DNA from: Clavulina sp. PMI_390
Lineage: Eukaryota; Basidiomycota; Agaricomycetes; Cantharellales; Hydnaceae
DNA: 64,000 bases
Assembly: GCA_015039315.1 (NCBI GenBank)
Contig: WIDE01000123.1
Span: forward strand, 8,432 to 72,431
Direction: 5' to 3'
Within the stretch, counting starts at the first letter, position 1, and the number at the start of each line of letters is the position of its first letter. The position numbers and the translations under genes are program-made. This document shows positions 11,148 to 22,676 of this stretch, in pieces. The notes beneath the pieces are model-generated. The model was not told the DNA's origin. It was given only the letters and a program-made list of their open reading frames with translations, and did no database searches.

Positions 11148-13806
11148 ATGTTCTCCTTCTTGCCACTCCTCGATGGTGGCGACAGCGAGCTGATAAATGC
11201 TCTCTCGCGTCTTGGGCCGATCCTCGAGTCCCCTCAGTCCCTGAACCAGGCTCCAGGAGCTTTTTGGGTCTTTGTCAAGTCAAATGAGCCGGTAGCCATC
11301 GACACGATCGCTTCATGGCTGGACCAAGGGGCAGAGAAAGTTGTTCTACCTCAATCTCTCGTGAAAGAATGTGGCTCTACTTTTCCGAAAGAGCGTCTAA
11401 TGCTGCTCTTTGATGTCTCAGCTCCTACTGCCCTCGCAGAGACAATCTCTAGTCGAGTTTCGGGAGTCGTCATCCAAGCTCCTTTATATGATGCTGGATA
11501 CTTCTCGGCAATCAAGACCTCAACAGGCCTCCCTCTTTATTACCTTCCGCCTTCTACCTCCCTCCCTACTACATCGCTCATCAAAGAGTTGAGCAAGGCC
11601 TCCATTACTCCAATTATTCCCACCTCTATCCTCTCGATCGCACCCTCCTCTTCCTCGTCTTTGAATATTGCCGATGCTTTCCTCGCACCTGTGACGTCCG
11701 ATCGCCCCGATGGCTTATTCCCCACCATCGTCTCCGATGCCGCTCATGGCGGGAAATCTCTTGGGCTTGTCTATTCTTCTCGCGAGTCCATCGCGGAAAG
11801 CATCATCACAGGCAAGGGAGTTTACCAATCTCGTAAACACGGTCTTTGGCGCAAGGGAGAAACCTCTGGCTCTACACAAGATGTGCTCTCTATTCGCGCC
11901 GATTGCGATGCCGACTGCCTCGAGTTTGGCGTCGTACAGCATGGATCGGGTTTCTGTCACCTGGGTACAGCTTCGTGCTTTGGTGGAAACCCAACTGGGC
12001 TCGTGAAGCTCGAGGCAACCCTCTTATCGAGAAAAGAGTCGGCCGTCGAAGGCTCCTATACGAGTAGGTTATTCAACGACTCACAGCTCCTGGCAGCGAA
12101 GATTCGCGAGGAAGCTGAGGAGCTCATCCAGGCCAAGACGAAGGATGAGGTCGCATTTGAGGCTGCGGATCTCCTGTACTTTGCCCTTACCCAGTGCATA
12201 GCAAAGGGAGTTAGCCTAGCAGATGTGGAAGCCGCGTTGGACGAAAAGTCCATGAAGGTGTCTAGGAGAACTGGGAATGCCAAGCCCCAGTTCGTCAACC
12301 CTGTGGCATCATCTTCGAAACCAGCTCCACCCCCTCCCAAGGCCGTTTCGCCGCCTCAGGATCCTGACGCCCCGATCCAAATGCGATCGGCCGATCTTGA
12401 CACCGTTGATAAGGCTGCACGAGCCGAGCTCCTCAAGCGCCCTGTGCTCCGATCTGACGAAATGATCGCGAAGGTGAAGCCGATTGTAGACTCCATTCGT
12501 GTCAAGGGCGACGCAGGTCTGCTCGAGCTTACCGCCAAATTCGACAAAGCTACCCTCACATCCCCCATCATCCGTGCTCCGTTCCCACCCGAATCGATGG
12601 TTATTCCTGAGGACGTAAGGAGTGCCATCGACGTCGCATATGATAATATATTCAAATTCCATGCAGCACAGGCAGAGAAAGCCCCTCTTGTCATCGAGAC
12701 GATGCCTGGGGTCGTTTGCACGCGATTCGCTCGTCCGATCGCGCGAGTGGGACTCTACGTCCCCGGCGGAACTGCGATTCTGCCCAGCACAGCGCTCATG
12801 TTGGGGATCCCCGCACAAGTGGCGGGCTGCAAGGAAATCGTACTCGCTACGCCGCCTCGGCCCGATGGGAGTATCTCCCCCGAGGTGATGTACGTTGCGC
12901 AGAGGGTCGGAGCGACTGCGGTGCTTAAGGCGGGTGGCGCACAGGCGGTAGCGGCTTTGGCGTATGGAACGGAGAGTTGCCCGAAGGTCGATAAGATATT
13001 TGGCCCTGGAAACCAGTGGGTCACAGCGGCCAAGATGTTGGTGCAAAATGATACAGATGCACTCGTGTCGATCGATATGCCTGCTGGGCCATCGGAAGTT
13101 CTGGTAAGGTGTCTTGTGCCTCGACCAACTTTGGTGCTTTGGATTCACGTCCTCGATTGGTATTAGGTTATGACGGACTCGACGGGTAATCCCACCTTCA
13201 TCGCTGCTGACCTGCTCTCCCAAGCAGAGCATGGTGTCGACTCCCAGGTTGTTCTTGTAGCTGTAGGCATTACAGAAGATCATCTCGCCTCTATCACTGC
13301 CGAGATCGACCGTCAAGCGAAAGCTCTCCCTCGCGTCGACATTGTGCGCGAGTCCATCCCGAAGAGTATCATTGTGCGCACGAAGACCCTGTCAGAAGCG
13401 GTTGCATTCTCGAATGACTATGCACCAGAGCACTTGATCTTGCACCTTGAGAACGCACCGACCGTAGTAAAAGACATTGACAATGCTGGAAGTATTTTCG
13501 TCGGCGCATTCACTCCCGAGAGGTATTTTTCCTTTCCTCGTTACAAACTCTTTTCCTTCGATTCTAACCAAGTATGGTATCCCTAGCTGTGGCGACTACG
13601 CATCGGGGACCAACCATACTCTTCCGACCAATGGGTATGCGAGACAGTTCAGTGGTGTGAACACACTCTCGTTCCAAAAGCACATCACCTCGCAGGAGAT
13701 TACCCAAGCTGGCCTCTCCGTGCTTGGACCAAATGTAGTCACTATGGCGGAGTGTGAAGGTCTCTCAGCTCATGCCAACGCTGTTCGTGTTCGGCTGCAA
13801 CAGTAA
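11148..13806 (+). CDS. HIS4: Histidine biosynthesis trifunctional protein
   Basis: Fusion enzyme for steps 2, 3, 9 and 10 of histidine synthesis: phosphoribosyl-AMP cyclohydrolase, phosphoribosyl-ATP pyrophosphohydrolase and histidinol dehydrogenase. Three exons (11148-13103, 13167-13522, 13587-13806) give 843 aa. After an N-terminal fungal region, the cyclohydrolase domain has the metal-binding block [20 protein letters not shown] around residue 260. The pyrophosphohydrolase domain follows ([26 protein letters not shown]). The dehydrogenase domain then fills the rest ([65 protein letters not shown]). Domain order and length match yeast His4. The start is about 190 bp beyond the VID27 stop. 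Confidence 0.97.
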
Positions 13807-14075
13807 TCCCTTGAGCGGTCATGGGTGGAACGTGCGTCACCTGCTGCTCTATAGATGTATCTGGAGAAATGCTGGATTTTTCCAGCTCTCAATGTTAGAT
13901 AACTCCCTTGTTGTAATTTGAAACTTTTTCCGTTACTATTACGGTACTTTGACTGTGCGGTTATGGGCCCAGAAAATTCGCCGAGCGAATAAAACGCGCC
14001 GATGCGGCTACTACAACAGGAGCAAACAAGCCTCACGGAACCCCATCCATCATCGATCCCCAATAAGAAAAAGAA

Positions 14076-15673
14076 ATGTCCAACTCTCTCGATCTCCTCA
14101 AGGCTGCTGGTACGGTCGTCGTTAGCGACAGTGGTGACTTTGAGAGTGAGTGATCCGTCTCCCGAAACAATCCTGGCACCGTCGAGCTCCGATTACTGAC
14201 AAACGGTTACGCACCACCATCGTGAACATTTACTCCATTTTTATCACAGGCATCGCTGCCTACAAGCCCCAGGTAATATTCCATTCTAACCTGTGATGTC
14301 AAGCGGAAACTTACCATTCTGATCGCGCATATACTCTTGCGGATCTCTCCCCTAGGATGCCACCACCAACCCATCGTTGATTCTTGCGGCAGCCAACAAG
14401 CCCCAATATGCCCACGTTATCGACACCGCACTGAAATACGCCAAGGAGAAGGGTGGTGACATCGACAGCCAGGCAAACGCTGCTCTTGATCGTCTGGTGA
14501 GTCGCCAAAAGCTTACCAGGGTCGAGGACGAGTTTATGACGTTTCATGCGCGCGTCCCCCGAACATCTGACTCCACATCCATCCTGTGGCATATCGATTC
14601 ACGTTATCCTTCTCTTCTATCATGATGGTGGTATTTCGTACTCTGCAAATATAGCTGGTCGAGTTCGGCAAGGAGATTCTCAAGATCGTCCCTGGCCGCG
14701 TGTCCACCGAGGTCGATGCCCGCTTGTCCTTTGACAAGGAAGGCACCAAGGCTAAGGCTCGGGAACTCATTGCGCTCTACAAATCCCTTGGCATCGAGAA
14801 GGACCGTATCCTTATCAAGATCGCATCCACATGGGAGGGTATTCAGGCCGCCCGTGAGCTCGAGCAGGAGGGCATCCACTGCAACCTCACCCTCCTCTTC
14901 GGCTTTGGGCAAGCCGTTGCTTGCGCTGAGGCCAAGGTTACCCTCATCTCGCCGTTCGTCGGCCGTATCCTCGACTGGTACAAGAAGTCGACGGGTAAGA
15001 ACTACGAGGGTGATGAGGACCCTGGTGTCATCTCCGTCAAGAAGATCTTCAACTACTACAAGCAACACGGTCAGTCCATCACCGCAACACCCTTTTCAGC
15101 TGCTTCTCTGGTTGTGAATACTCATATCATATCGATATAATGAATTGTCGATTAGGCTACAATACCATTGTCATGGGTGCCTCGTTCCGCAATGTGAGTC
15201 ATTTCATGATCTTCCAATTGATTTCCCTGCTCATCAATCGATCTCTTGTTGCTCAACTCCAGGTCGGCGAGATCAGGGCTCTTGCTGGTGTCGACTACTT
15301 GACCATCAGCCCCAACCTGCTTGATGAGCTCCAGAAGTCTACTGACCAGGTTCCCAAGAAGCTCGATTCTGTCGCTGGTAAGCACTTCGCCTCTCGCTCG
15401 TCGTAACATGCCGAATCTGATCCCCACCTCCACCTTTCTTATCCGTATGAATCACTACAATCGCTCCATAACCTTGCCTACCCCAATCCCACACACGCAG
15501 CTGCCACCGCCGACCCCATGCCCAAGGTCACCTACGTCGACAACGAGCCCGAGTTCCGCTGGGCCCTGCTCGCTGACCAGATGGCGTTCGACAAGCTGCA
15601 CGAGGGTATCGTCAAGTTCGCTGCTGATGCCGTCACGCTGAAGGATATCCTCAAGAAGAAGCTCGCCGCGTAA
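14076..15673 (+). CDS. TAL1: Transaldolase
   Basis: Class I transaldolase of the non-oxidative pentose phosphate pathway. It transfers the dihydroxyacetone unit of sedoheptulose 7-phosphate to glyceraldehyde 3-phosphate through a lysine Schiff base. Seven exons (14076-14145, 14250-14272, 14356-14496, 14655-15069, 15156-15193, 15263-15377, 15501-15673) splice to 324 aa, the standard length. Family blocks are present: [21 protein letters not shown], and [16 protein letters not shown], which holds the Schiff-base lysine. [43 protein letters not shown] and [11 protein letters not shown] follow. The second exon, at 23 nt, is a micro-exon. Wobble positions are rich in C, typical of a highly expressed gene. 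Confidence 0.97.
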
Positions 15674-16149
15674 TTCTGGGGCTGAATATACGAGGGCTGC
15701 CATCTCATCAGTTACTGTACCTGCTGATATGATGATTTTCTTACCCCCTGCTGCCAACATGATTCTTGTATACCTGGATGTAACTAGCAAAAAAAATCAA
15801 GGAATAGATGCCATACGCAAGATACTGAGGCGAACAATCAAGTGAGATGTCCACGAGCTGTCACTATCCAGTCACCCATGATCATGTTCGCGTCAGGGCC
15901 GTCACAGCGACCCACAATGAGCGTGACTGTGACATCACCACAAACCATTCATCTCTGTCTGTCTTGTTTTTGTACAGGGTAACTAAATCAACCCTGGAGC
16001 TCATATAGTCTCCTTTACTCAGTAAGATCCTCTTCGAAACATCGATCTGGTCACTATACCTTAATATGTCCCCTTGGCCTCAGGATCGTACAGTCATCCA
16101 GCTTACGTGCATCAACTGAGGTGCCACTAACAGGATCGAGGGTTCTCCA
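15674..16149. promoter_or_regulatory. Intergenic with conserved clade 2 F-box promoter block
   Basis: After the TAL1 3' end there is a block at about 15922-15990 that recurs upstream of other clade 2 F-box-like genes. It has GTGACTGTGACATCACC followed by CATCTCTGTCTGTCTTG and ACAGGGTAAC. The CRE-like core TGACATCA is at 15930-15937, about 210 bp before the start codon at 16150. Similar blocks lie near 41496-41555 and 43746-43800, with a weaker one near 45875-45950. Confidence 0.55.
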
Positions 16150-17649
16150 ATGGACTTATCTCCTTTCGTAAATGCGGATGAATCCATCGGTTCACTGAGA
16201 TTGTTCCTTGATGGGCTCAGATTCGATCATACCCCTTTACTTCTCTGTAATCCGCCATCGGGTCGATCCAATCTGGCGTCTATTATTCAGGACGACGTGA
16301 ACGTCATTGAGAATCACCTCGTGGCAGTTGAAGGCCTCATATACAAACTATCTAACTTGCGAGCACGTCTCCTACGCGAGCGTGCGGCGTGTGCAGGAGC
16401 CTTAACTCCAATCGGTGCATTGCCGACTGAGCTGCTCGGGGAAGTGTTTCGGCTTGCCACGAACATGTCTAGCGCTGCTGTAGCAGCTATCAACGATGTA
16501 TGCCAGTCCTGGCGCTCTATCGTCTCTGCGGAACCTACTCTCTGGACCTCACTAAAGGTGAGAGCGAGTGAAGGGTGTAGCCCAATAACTGCATATCGCG
16601 TCCATAGCGCCTCCCTTCCACTCCATCTCACCGTTGATGATGCTAGAAACTGGCCTTCTAAACTCCGAGAGTCGTTTGCAGATGCAGAGACCCGCCTCGG
16701 ATCCTTGTGTTGGTCATCCTCAGTTAATATCCATAACTTCCTGAGCTCCAACATCCGTGGTCAGCCCATGACCTTCTCCGCGCTCCACACGCTTAAATTG
16801 ATTTTTCCACAATATTGCGCGGCCTGTGACACACATCTATCCGGACTCGATGAACCCCCCTTTTGGGAGGCCCTGAGATATTCGGAATTTCCTTCTCTTC
16901 GTACGCTAGAAATTGCGCACCTCTCAGTGTGGATCCCGCCAGAAATTCTCTCGCGGCTCGAGAACATCAATCTCAATTTCGAATACATGCGTTTGGAGAG
17001 ATTCCGTGAGATACTCCAACATGCTCGATCGTTGAAGAGCCTTGCAATCTGGGGTATGTCCCCGCTCCTTGAGTGGGCTCGGCCGGATGAAGATTGGCAG
17101 GAAACATACGTCCTTCCGGCTCTCCAAACTCTCAAGCTTCCTTTGCATCCAACCGAGTTCGTTCAGATGCTTCTGAAGACGACGACGTGTCCAGGGCTGC
17201 AAACACTGGAGCTTGAAGGAAGCGTTTGGTCAGGGTCAAGCTTCCGCGGATCTTCCGTATTGCCGGAACTTATCAGATCATTCGTAAGTTCTTCTATATT
17301 TTTCATCCATACGAACTCCGTTTTATCTATCATCCAACTAATGGCCGCTCTTAATCAGCTCCAACGCACGCCAAAGTTGGAGGAACTGACCCTGTCCAAG
17401 TGCAAGGTGTTTGAACTGGGCCTTTTCACTGTTCCGCTCCGGACTCATGGACTTCAATTGCGAAGTCTCACATTCTGTGTCTCACCTGTTGAAACAGCTT
17501 CATCTTTTCTACCGCATCTGGTTGAGACAATGCGGGCTCGCCAGGTAGCTGGTGCATATACGCTAGAATTGAAGACCAATCAGTCAATGGTGTCACTTGT
17601 CCGCGAAGCTCTCCCTGATGTTACGGTTACCTTCTTGGACGATAGCTAG
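16150..17649 (+). CDS. F-box-like protein, clade 2 (16-kb copy)
   Basis: F-box-like protein of the clade that forms the tandem array at 41-52 kb. Two exons, 16150-17283 and 17359-17649, give 474 aa. The first exon is 1134 nt, the same as in the copies at 41708 and 46311. A conserved N-terminal head (MDLSPFVNADESIGSLRLFL) precedes a helical segment with Leu/Arg heptads (HLVAVEGLIYKLSNLRARLL). The F-box core is GALPTELLGEVFRLATN, then NDVCQSWRSIVSAEPTLW. The rest is leucine-rich (FPSLRTLEIAHLSVWIPPEI, SLKSLAIWGM). The 75-nt intron has no stop codon and is a multiple of three, so retained-intron mRNA would encode 25 extra residues (499 aa). Splicing is preferred because GTAAGT and CAG borders and both exon joints are conserved in paralogues. 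Target unknown. Confidence 0.85.
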   Translation: MDLSPFVNADESIGSLRLFLDGLRFDHTPLLLCNPPSGRSNLASIIQDDVNVIENHLVAVEGLIYKLSNLRARLLRERAACAGALTPIGALPTELLGEVFRLATNMSSAAVAAINDVCQSWRSIVSAEPTLWTSLKVRASEGCSPITAYRVHSASLPLHLTVDDARNWPSKLRESFADAETRLGSLCWSSSVNIHNFLSSNIRGQPMTFSALHTLKLIFPQYCAACDTHLSGLDEPPFWEALRYSEFPSLRTLEIAHLSVWIPPEILSRLENINLNFEYMRLERFREILQHARSLKSLAIWGMSPLLEWARPDEDWQETYVLPALQTLKLPLHPTEFVQMLLKTTTCPGLQTLELEGSVWSGSSFRGSSVLPELIRSFVSSSIFFIHTNSVLSIIQLMAALNQLQRTPKLEELTLSKCKVFELGLFTVPLRTHGLQLRSLTFCVSPVETASSFLPHLVETMRARQVAGAYTLELKTNQSMVSLVREALPDVTVTFLDDS

Positions 17650-18120
17650 TCATTCCAACACCTGGTCGGTATGAGGACAACTGCATTCATTTCAAGCGAT
17701 CTAAAGCAGGATAGTTTACTCAATTCTGTGCACGAATATTCGCGTTCCCGGACGCGTTCTATTTTGTTCTATTCGATTGTGATATCACCGATCATGCGCA
17801 TAGGGCCAATGAAAATGCCTTCATCTTGACGGCGATGTCTCCAAGCGAGGAATAATACGATAATTTGAGCCAGAAAGCAGATAGCGAGTCACGAGTAACA
17901 AAACTGGTCCAGTCGCCGTGACGCACCGTGAGGGTGATCTTGTAGGCTCCTTGGTTAGCAACAGCCCGCCTTTACCTCGATCTGTGATAGAACATTGAAG
18001 GTACGAGGGTTTTTTCGATATTGATCCAATCCCCGCTTACGTAGCATCTACGTTCGAGCACTTTATCTCCTGATAGCAAACACATCCCGCCCTGCGGCCA
18101 GCTCCTTTAGGACCTTTACG
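17650..18120. other. Intergenic, no gene seen
   Basis: Between the clade 2 F-box-like gene and the chimeric pseudogene. A GCCGTGACGCACCGTGAGGGTGA stretch near 17914-17940 faintly recalls the clade 2 promoter block and may be its decayed remains. Nothing else was recognised. Confidence 0.35.
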
Positions 18121-19980
18121 ATGGCCCAGGAGGCTTTTTCTGTCGCAAACCAAGCGATCGACTCCGTTGATCGGCTAATCAGCTCAATGAACTTTGACGC
18201 CACCCCTCTCATACTCCATCACCCTCCATCCCGTCGACCTTCCTCGAGGTGTGTCCTACAACTTTCGACCCCCAAGGCCTGCCAAATTTCAGACGCCTTA
18301 GAGTCGTGCGCCACGATAATCTTAATGCTTACGAGCCCTGTGTAGCTATGACCCAACGTACTTAGCAAACGCTCTCGAAGAATGGTCCCGAATCGAAACA
18401 CTTCTCTGAGTTGCTCACACTGTCGTCGGCCGCGAAGTTCAGGCCATTCGATCACGAAAATTACGGCTGAGCAATTCGAAGCAAGATATATTCTGTCTTC
18501 CCTCGGAGATACTGATGTTGATCTTCGAGGCAGCTTGCTTTGAATGCAGTAGCCCCGCAGAGAGCAAGCCCCCGCGCCATGTTTACTCAAGAGATCATTC
18601 AAGAGAGTTTCACGATACTCGGAATGCAATCGATCTTACATGCAAACAGTGGCGCCGAATTGCGGTCCAGTGTCCCAAGCTCGGGGCAGCGATGATCGTT
18701 GGAGCGTCAAATGACGCGCTCACTCGCCTCCTTGCGTCTAACATTGCAAATCACCTCGAGCTAATATCCGATCGTATGCAAAGAAGTCCTGTTACCTCTA
18801 CCCTCCGCTCGGTCTCTGGTGAAGATTTTGTCAAAGAATATCGTTGTTTTCTTCGCGCCCGTGCTGCCCAACACGAGCTTATCGAGCTCGATTTCAAACT
18901 CCTGGATCAGCTAGAGGATATATTCGAAACAGAAAATATGCCTTTGCTACGCTCAATCTATATTGAAGGACATCAACAACACTACCACAAGCAAGCTCCG
19001 CCGAAAGAGTTCAACCTCGAAGTGATGCCACGACTCAGCGATTTTCGGATTGCAAGGGTTCAGGCGTATTCTGACGGTTTTCAAGCTTCCCATTTCTCTT
19101 TCACGCTTCGCCTCGATTCTCCAAGCAAAATTCAAATCCTCTCCCTTGCTGAAGGGGAGATTGATGCGGCTGATGTCGTCCGAGTTCTCAATTTGTGTCC
19201 TTTGCTACTAGCTTTGGCATGGATCACTAGTAAGGTGCCTACAAAAAATGCCCTGGCGAACCTGAAGATGCTGTATTCCCTCGAACAACTCTTCATAGCT
19301 CAGCACATCGTTTTCCCAGTGTTAGAGTGCTTAGAGGCTCCAAATTTATCATCGTTGCAGATCTACTGGACCGGGACAACTTACACCATACCCCCATCTC
19401 CCGTCCCGCTGCATCGGTTCCCCTCCCTTCACGCCCTCAGCCTCGAAGGGACATTCGACACAGCAAAGGACAAATAGGTAAGCTCTATCCGCGAGACGAT
19501 TGAGGAGCAACAAACTCTCGAGAGACTTCACCTTGGCTTTCCTCTGAGTTCACTGTGGATGCAGTCGATAACTGGATCTCTCCGGAAAGGAACCCCAATA
19601 CGGCTTCCTAATCTCCAGAAAGTTTGGGCCAGGTGCGATGTCAAAGGCTGGGGGAGCCGAGCTGAAACGCTCAAGTGGTCTGGACAGCTACTTGAAAGGC
19701 GTGGGCAGCGCAAAGATGTCCCTCCATTCACCTTGCACTTAAGCCCAACGTCTTTGGATCCCAACGCAGCGACAATCATTGACCTCTCTGGAATAAGTAG
19801 CCAGCCGGAACTGGGCCGCTTTCTGATCGCATTTCTAGATCTGTTGTGGCTGACTCGCTTGTTCCTCGAGAAATGTTCTTCCCTCGTCATTCAAATGGTA
19901 TGGCCAATGATCATCCTCCATAGGCGCTTGTGGTGCTAACGTCTATATTTTGCATATCGAATAGGACCGTGGTGATATCT
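18121..19980 (+). pseudogene. Chimeric F-box-like pseudogene (clade 2 head, clade 3 body)
   Basis: The first ~120-210 bases encode NQAIDSVDRLISSMNFDATP and match the head of the clade 2 pseudogene at 48306. From about 18343 onward the sequence matches exon 2 of the clade 3 gene at 20849-22676, beginning at its intron/exon border (TAGCTATGACCC). The body is damaged. A TGA interrupts ETLL near 18420, a frame change follows, and a TAG at 19475-19477 replaces the codon after DTAKDK where the intact gene continues. Coding similarity resumes past that stop (RKGTPIRLPNLQKVWARCDV) up to a last-intron remnant ending CGAATAG near 19964. The longest surviving open stretch, 18515-19477, still has the F-box helix TCKQWRRIAVQCPKL. 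Not expected to make a full protein. Confidence 0.85.
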
Positions 19981-20339
19981 CCATTCCTTAGTGGGGACAA
20001 ACGAAGGCTTTCATTCTCAGTGCGCCGTCGTCACACCCCTTAGAGTCTCATGTACATTCCCTTGATATCATTTTCCCGACTCTTCCTGATAAATGGTGTG
20101 TCGCTCGAATTTTCCCTTAATGACGTCTGTATTCTTGGCAGATTGTGGGTCGGGATTGTAGAGCAAGGTGTAACGATAAGTGTTGACTGAAAACTCTAGC
20201 ATGATATGAATGCCAGTGATATCATTTTGTCTAAATACTTCCCCTTGACGAGTCGATTGGTAACGCGACCTCAATATAGGCAAGTATCGTATAACTGAAT
20301 GTGGAACGCTGGCAGCATGTGCCAGCGCCGCAGGTAGCT

Positions 20340-20770
20340 GGCTTATTATTGGTGTTGACGTCCTTAAAAGTTACCCGACTTGGCCTTTGGGACGTATTTC
20401 AATATGCCTGCGTTCTCCTTTAGTCTTTGTGGCCATAAAGTGCTAGCATACTAAGGAGAATCTCAGTTCCAGCTCTTCATAACTCGAAGATTAGCTCCAA
20501 TTTCATCATGACTGAGTCATTAAGTACCAATACACCATGAATAGGAGTGAGATTTGATCACTCCACAAATTATTCGTTGGATATGACGCTATGAGCATTG
20601 GAGCCAAGCTCTGTGCTCTGTGCATGACACAGGATTTCGAGGGATTGATCCCAAATCACTTATATTGCGTTACGTTTAGGAAGAAATTGCGGCGTAGCCA
20701 TGTCAGATGAAGAGAGGATAGAAGCGGGCCCCTTGACATCACCGGAAGCCTCACATATTTGCATCTTCTC
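20340..20770 (+). pseudogene. Aldo/keto reductase relic (promoter and exons 1-3 only)
   Basis: This non-coding stretch matches the 5' part of the AKR gene at 23147. TTCCAGCTCTTCATAAC (about 20467) corresponds to exon 1, with AATCTC where the gene has the ATG-bearing GATGTC, so the start codon is lost. GACGCTATGAGCATTGGAG (about 20583) corresponds to exon 2 (GYGAMGIG). GTCAGATGAAGAGAGGATA (about 20700) corresponds to exon 3 (GSDEERIK). The GTTGACGTCC stretch before it resembles the 23.05-kb promoter. Similarity ends just before the clade 3 F-box-like gene at 20849, which marks a duplication joint. Confidence 0.75.
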
Positions 20771-20848
20771 ATTTTGCGGGTTTGTCACTGCTCGTCACGC
20801 CACGCTTTTGGCGCTTCGCTCACGTTCCACCGTTCATATACACCAAAC

Positions 20849-22676
20849 ATGAGCTCCGAGAACCGAATGAAACAAATGTTGCAAGAGATATCCACTGCTT
20901 TTGCGTCCACTTCATCAGATGGCTTCCAATTGGGGGAATCAGCTGATTTCACAAAGGTGAACACCAGGTATGTTGTCAGGGTTTTATCTTGCTCAGTCCG
21001 CGTGTTTTATGTGGAACGAGATTTGCGCATCTGACGGTTGACATCCTAGCTATGACCCAAATTATCTCGCGAGCGCCCTTGAAGGATGGTTGCGTATCGA
21101 AACCCTTCTTGAGGCTGCTCATGTCACAGCGTCAAGTGAAGTCCAAGTGATTCGGTCGCGAAAACTGCGCCTGAACAATTCGAAACAGAGCGTATCATGT
21201 CTTCCCTCAGAAGTTCTGATGTTAATTTTCGAGGCAGCTTGCTTGGACCCAGATTATAATTCGCGAACCAAGCGCTCACGTCGCACTTCTCCTGGAGATC
21301 GTGCCAAACAGTTCCACGACACCCGTAATGCCATAAACCTCACATGCACACAGTGGCGTCGAGTCGCGATATGCTGTCCAAAGTTATGGGCTACAATAAT
21401 CTTTGGACCCTCAAGGGATCGCCATAATCATTGTTCTTCCAAAACCATTGAAGGCCATTTCAAGCTCATGGCTGACCGCTTCCAGGGAAGCCCCATAACC
21501 TCCACCTTCTACGATGTGTCCGAACAGGGTTTTATCGATGAATACCTTTCGTTTGTTCGTCAACATGCTACCCAACACGAACTTATCGAACTTGATTTCC
21601 CAATGCTTAAAGCTTTTGGAGAAATCTTCCAAACATTGCAACTGCCCACATTACGGTCGCTCTATATCGAGGGCTCCTATTACTATCATAATCAGAATGG
21701 ACCAGATGTATTGGACCTGAGAGTGATGCCCCGTCTTGATGATTTTCGCATCGCTCAGATCGTGTCGTATTCTGGAGAACTGCAGCACACTTCTTCCAGG
21801 TTCTCCCTTCGGCTGGATACCCCAAGCAAGATCAAGACCCTGTATCTTGCTGGCGGGGATATCGCTGCTGGTGAAGTAGTCAGTATTCTGAATTTGTGTC
21901 CTTTACTCTCATCTCTTGCTTGGATCCCGCTTTCTAAGCCCAACGAAGACGATTTGATAGCGCTGAACGTGCTGCCATCTCTGAAACAACTTGTTCTAGC
22001 TCATCACATACTACTTCCTGTCCTGAGCCGCTTGGTGGCGCCAGAGCTAAGTTCACTTCAGATCTACTGGATGGGTGTCGCTGAGACTATACCTCAATCT
22101 CCAGTCCTACTACATCGATTCCCTTCCATCCACACTCTTGGCCTCGCTGGAGCAATTAGTTTGAGTAAGGACAAATTGATTGGGCTAATTCGAGAGGCCA
22201 TTGAAGGCCACCAACTCGAATCCCTGAAGAGACTACATCTCTGCTTTCCTCTCAATTCACCGTGGGTACAGTCTCTGACTGGTTCAATGCGGAAAGGAAG
22301 TCCCGTTCGGCTCCCTACCCTGGAGGAAGTCTGGGCAAAATATGATGTCAAACCGTCCTGGGTGAACCGAGGGGAAACCCTTAAGTGGGCCAGGCAGCTG
22401 CTGGAACGACGCGGGCAACGTCATGATGTTCCTCCATTCACCTTGCACCTGAGCTCGCCTGTTGATGAATCTGGTGCGGTTGCCATCATCCAGAGCTGGC
22501 TTGAGCCCTCAGATGGTGTTCGTCCACTTGCCGAGCATGTGTCTGTCGTGGCTGATTCGCCTGCCCCGCGATCGATGTTCTTTCCCTACCACTCAAATGG
22601 TAGGATCCATTTTGTTGCCCTCTCCGCGTGTTTTCATACTAACTACAATACTCCTATCCGAATAGGGCCTCAGTAA
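20849..22676 (+). CDS. F-box-like protein, clade 3 (intact copy)
   Basis: Predicted F-box-like protein with leucine-rich body; role as ubiquitin-ligase adaptor is inferred from the family. Three exons (20849-20967, 21050-22599, 22666-22676) give 559 aa. The start MSSENRMKQMLQEI was chosen because the frame stays open through a GT-AG intron into YDPNYLASALEGW; an upstream in-frame ATG at 20759 would add 30 residues. The F-box core is SCLPSEVLMLIFEAACLDPD, followed by INLTCTQWRRVAICCPKLW. Leucine-rich segments follow (LPTLRSLYIEG, SLKQLVLAHHILLPVLSRLV). The C-terminal region has an Arg/Lys-rich piece, KWARQLLERRGQRHDVPPF. The last exon codes only for Pro-Gln-stop; its 66-nt intron is stop-free and in frame, so retention adds 22 residues. 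The paralogue at 18121 keeps the same intron border. Confidence 0.82.

Noticed and set aside
12309..13316. 335-codon minus-strand frame across HIS4
   Set aside because: It overlaps the histidinol dehydrogenase coding region, whose motifs are unmistakable on the plus strand; composition is that of an antisense shadow.
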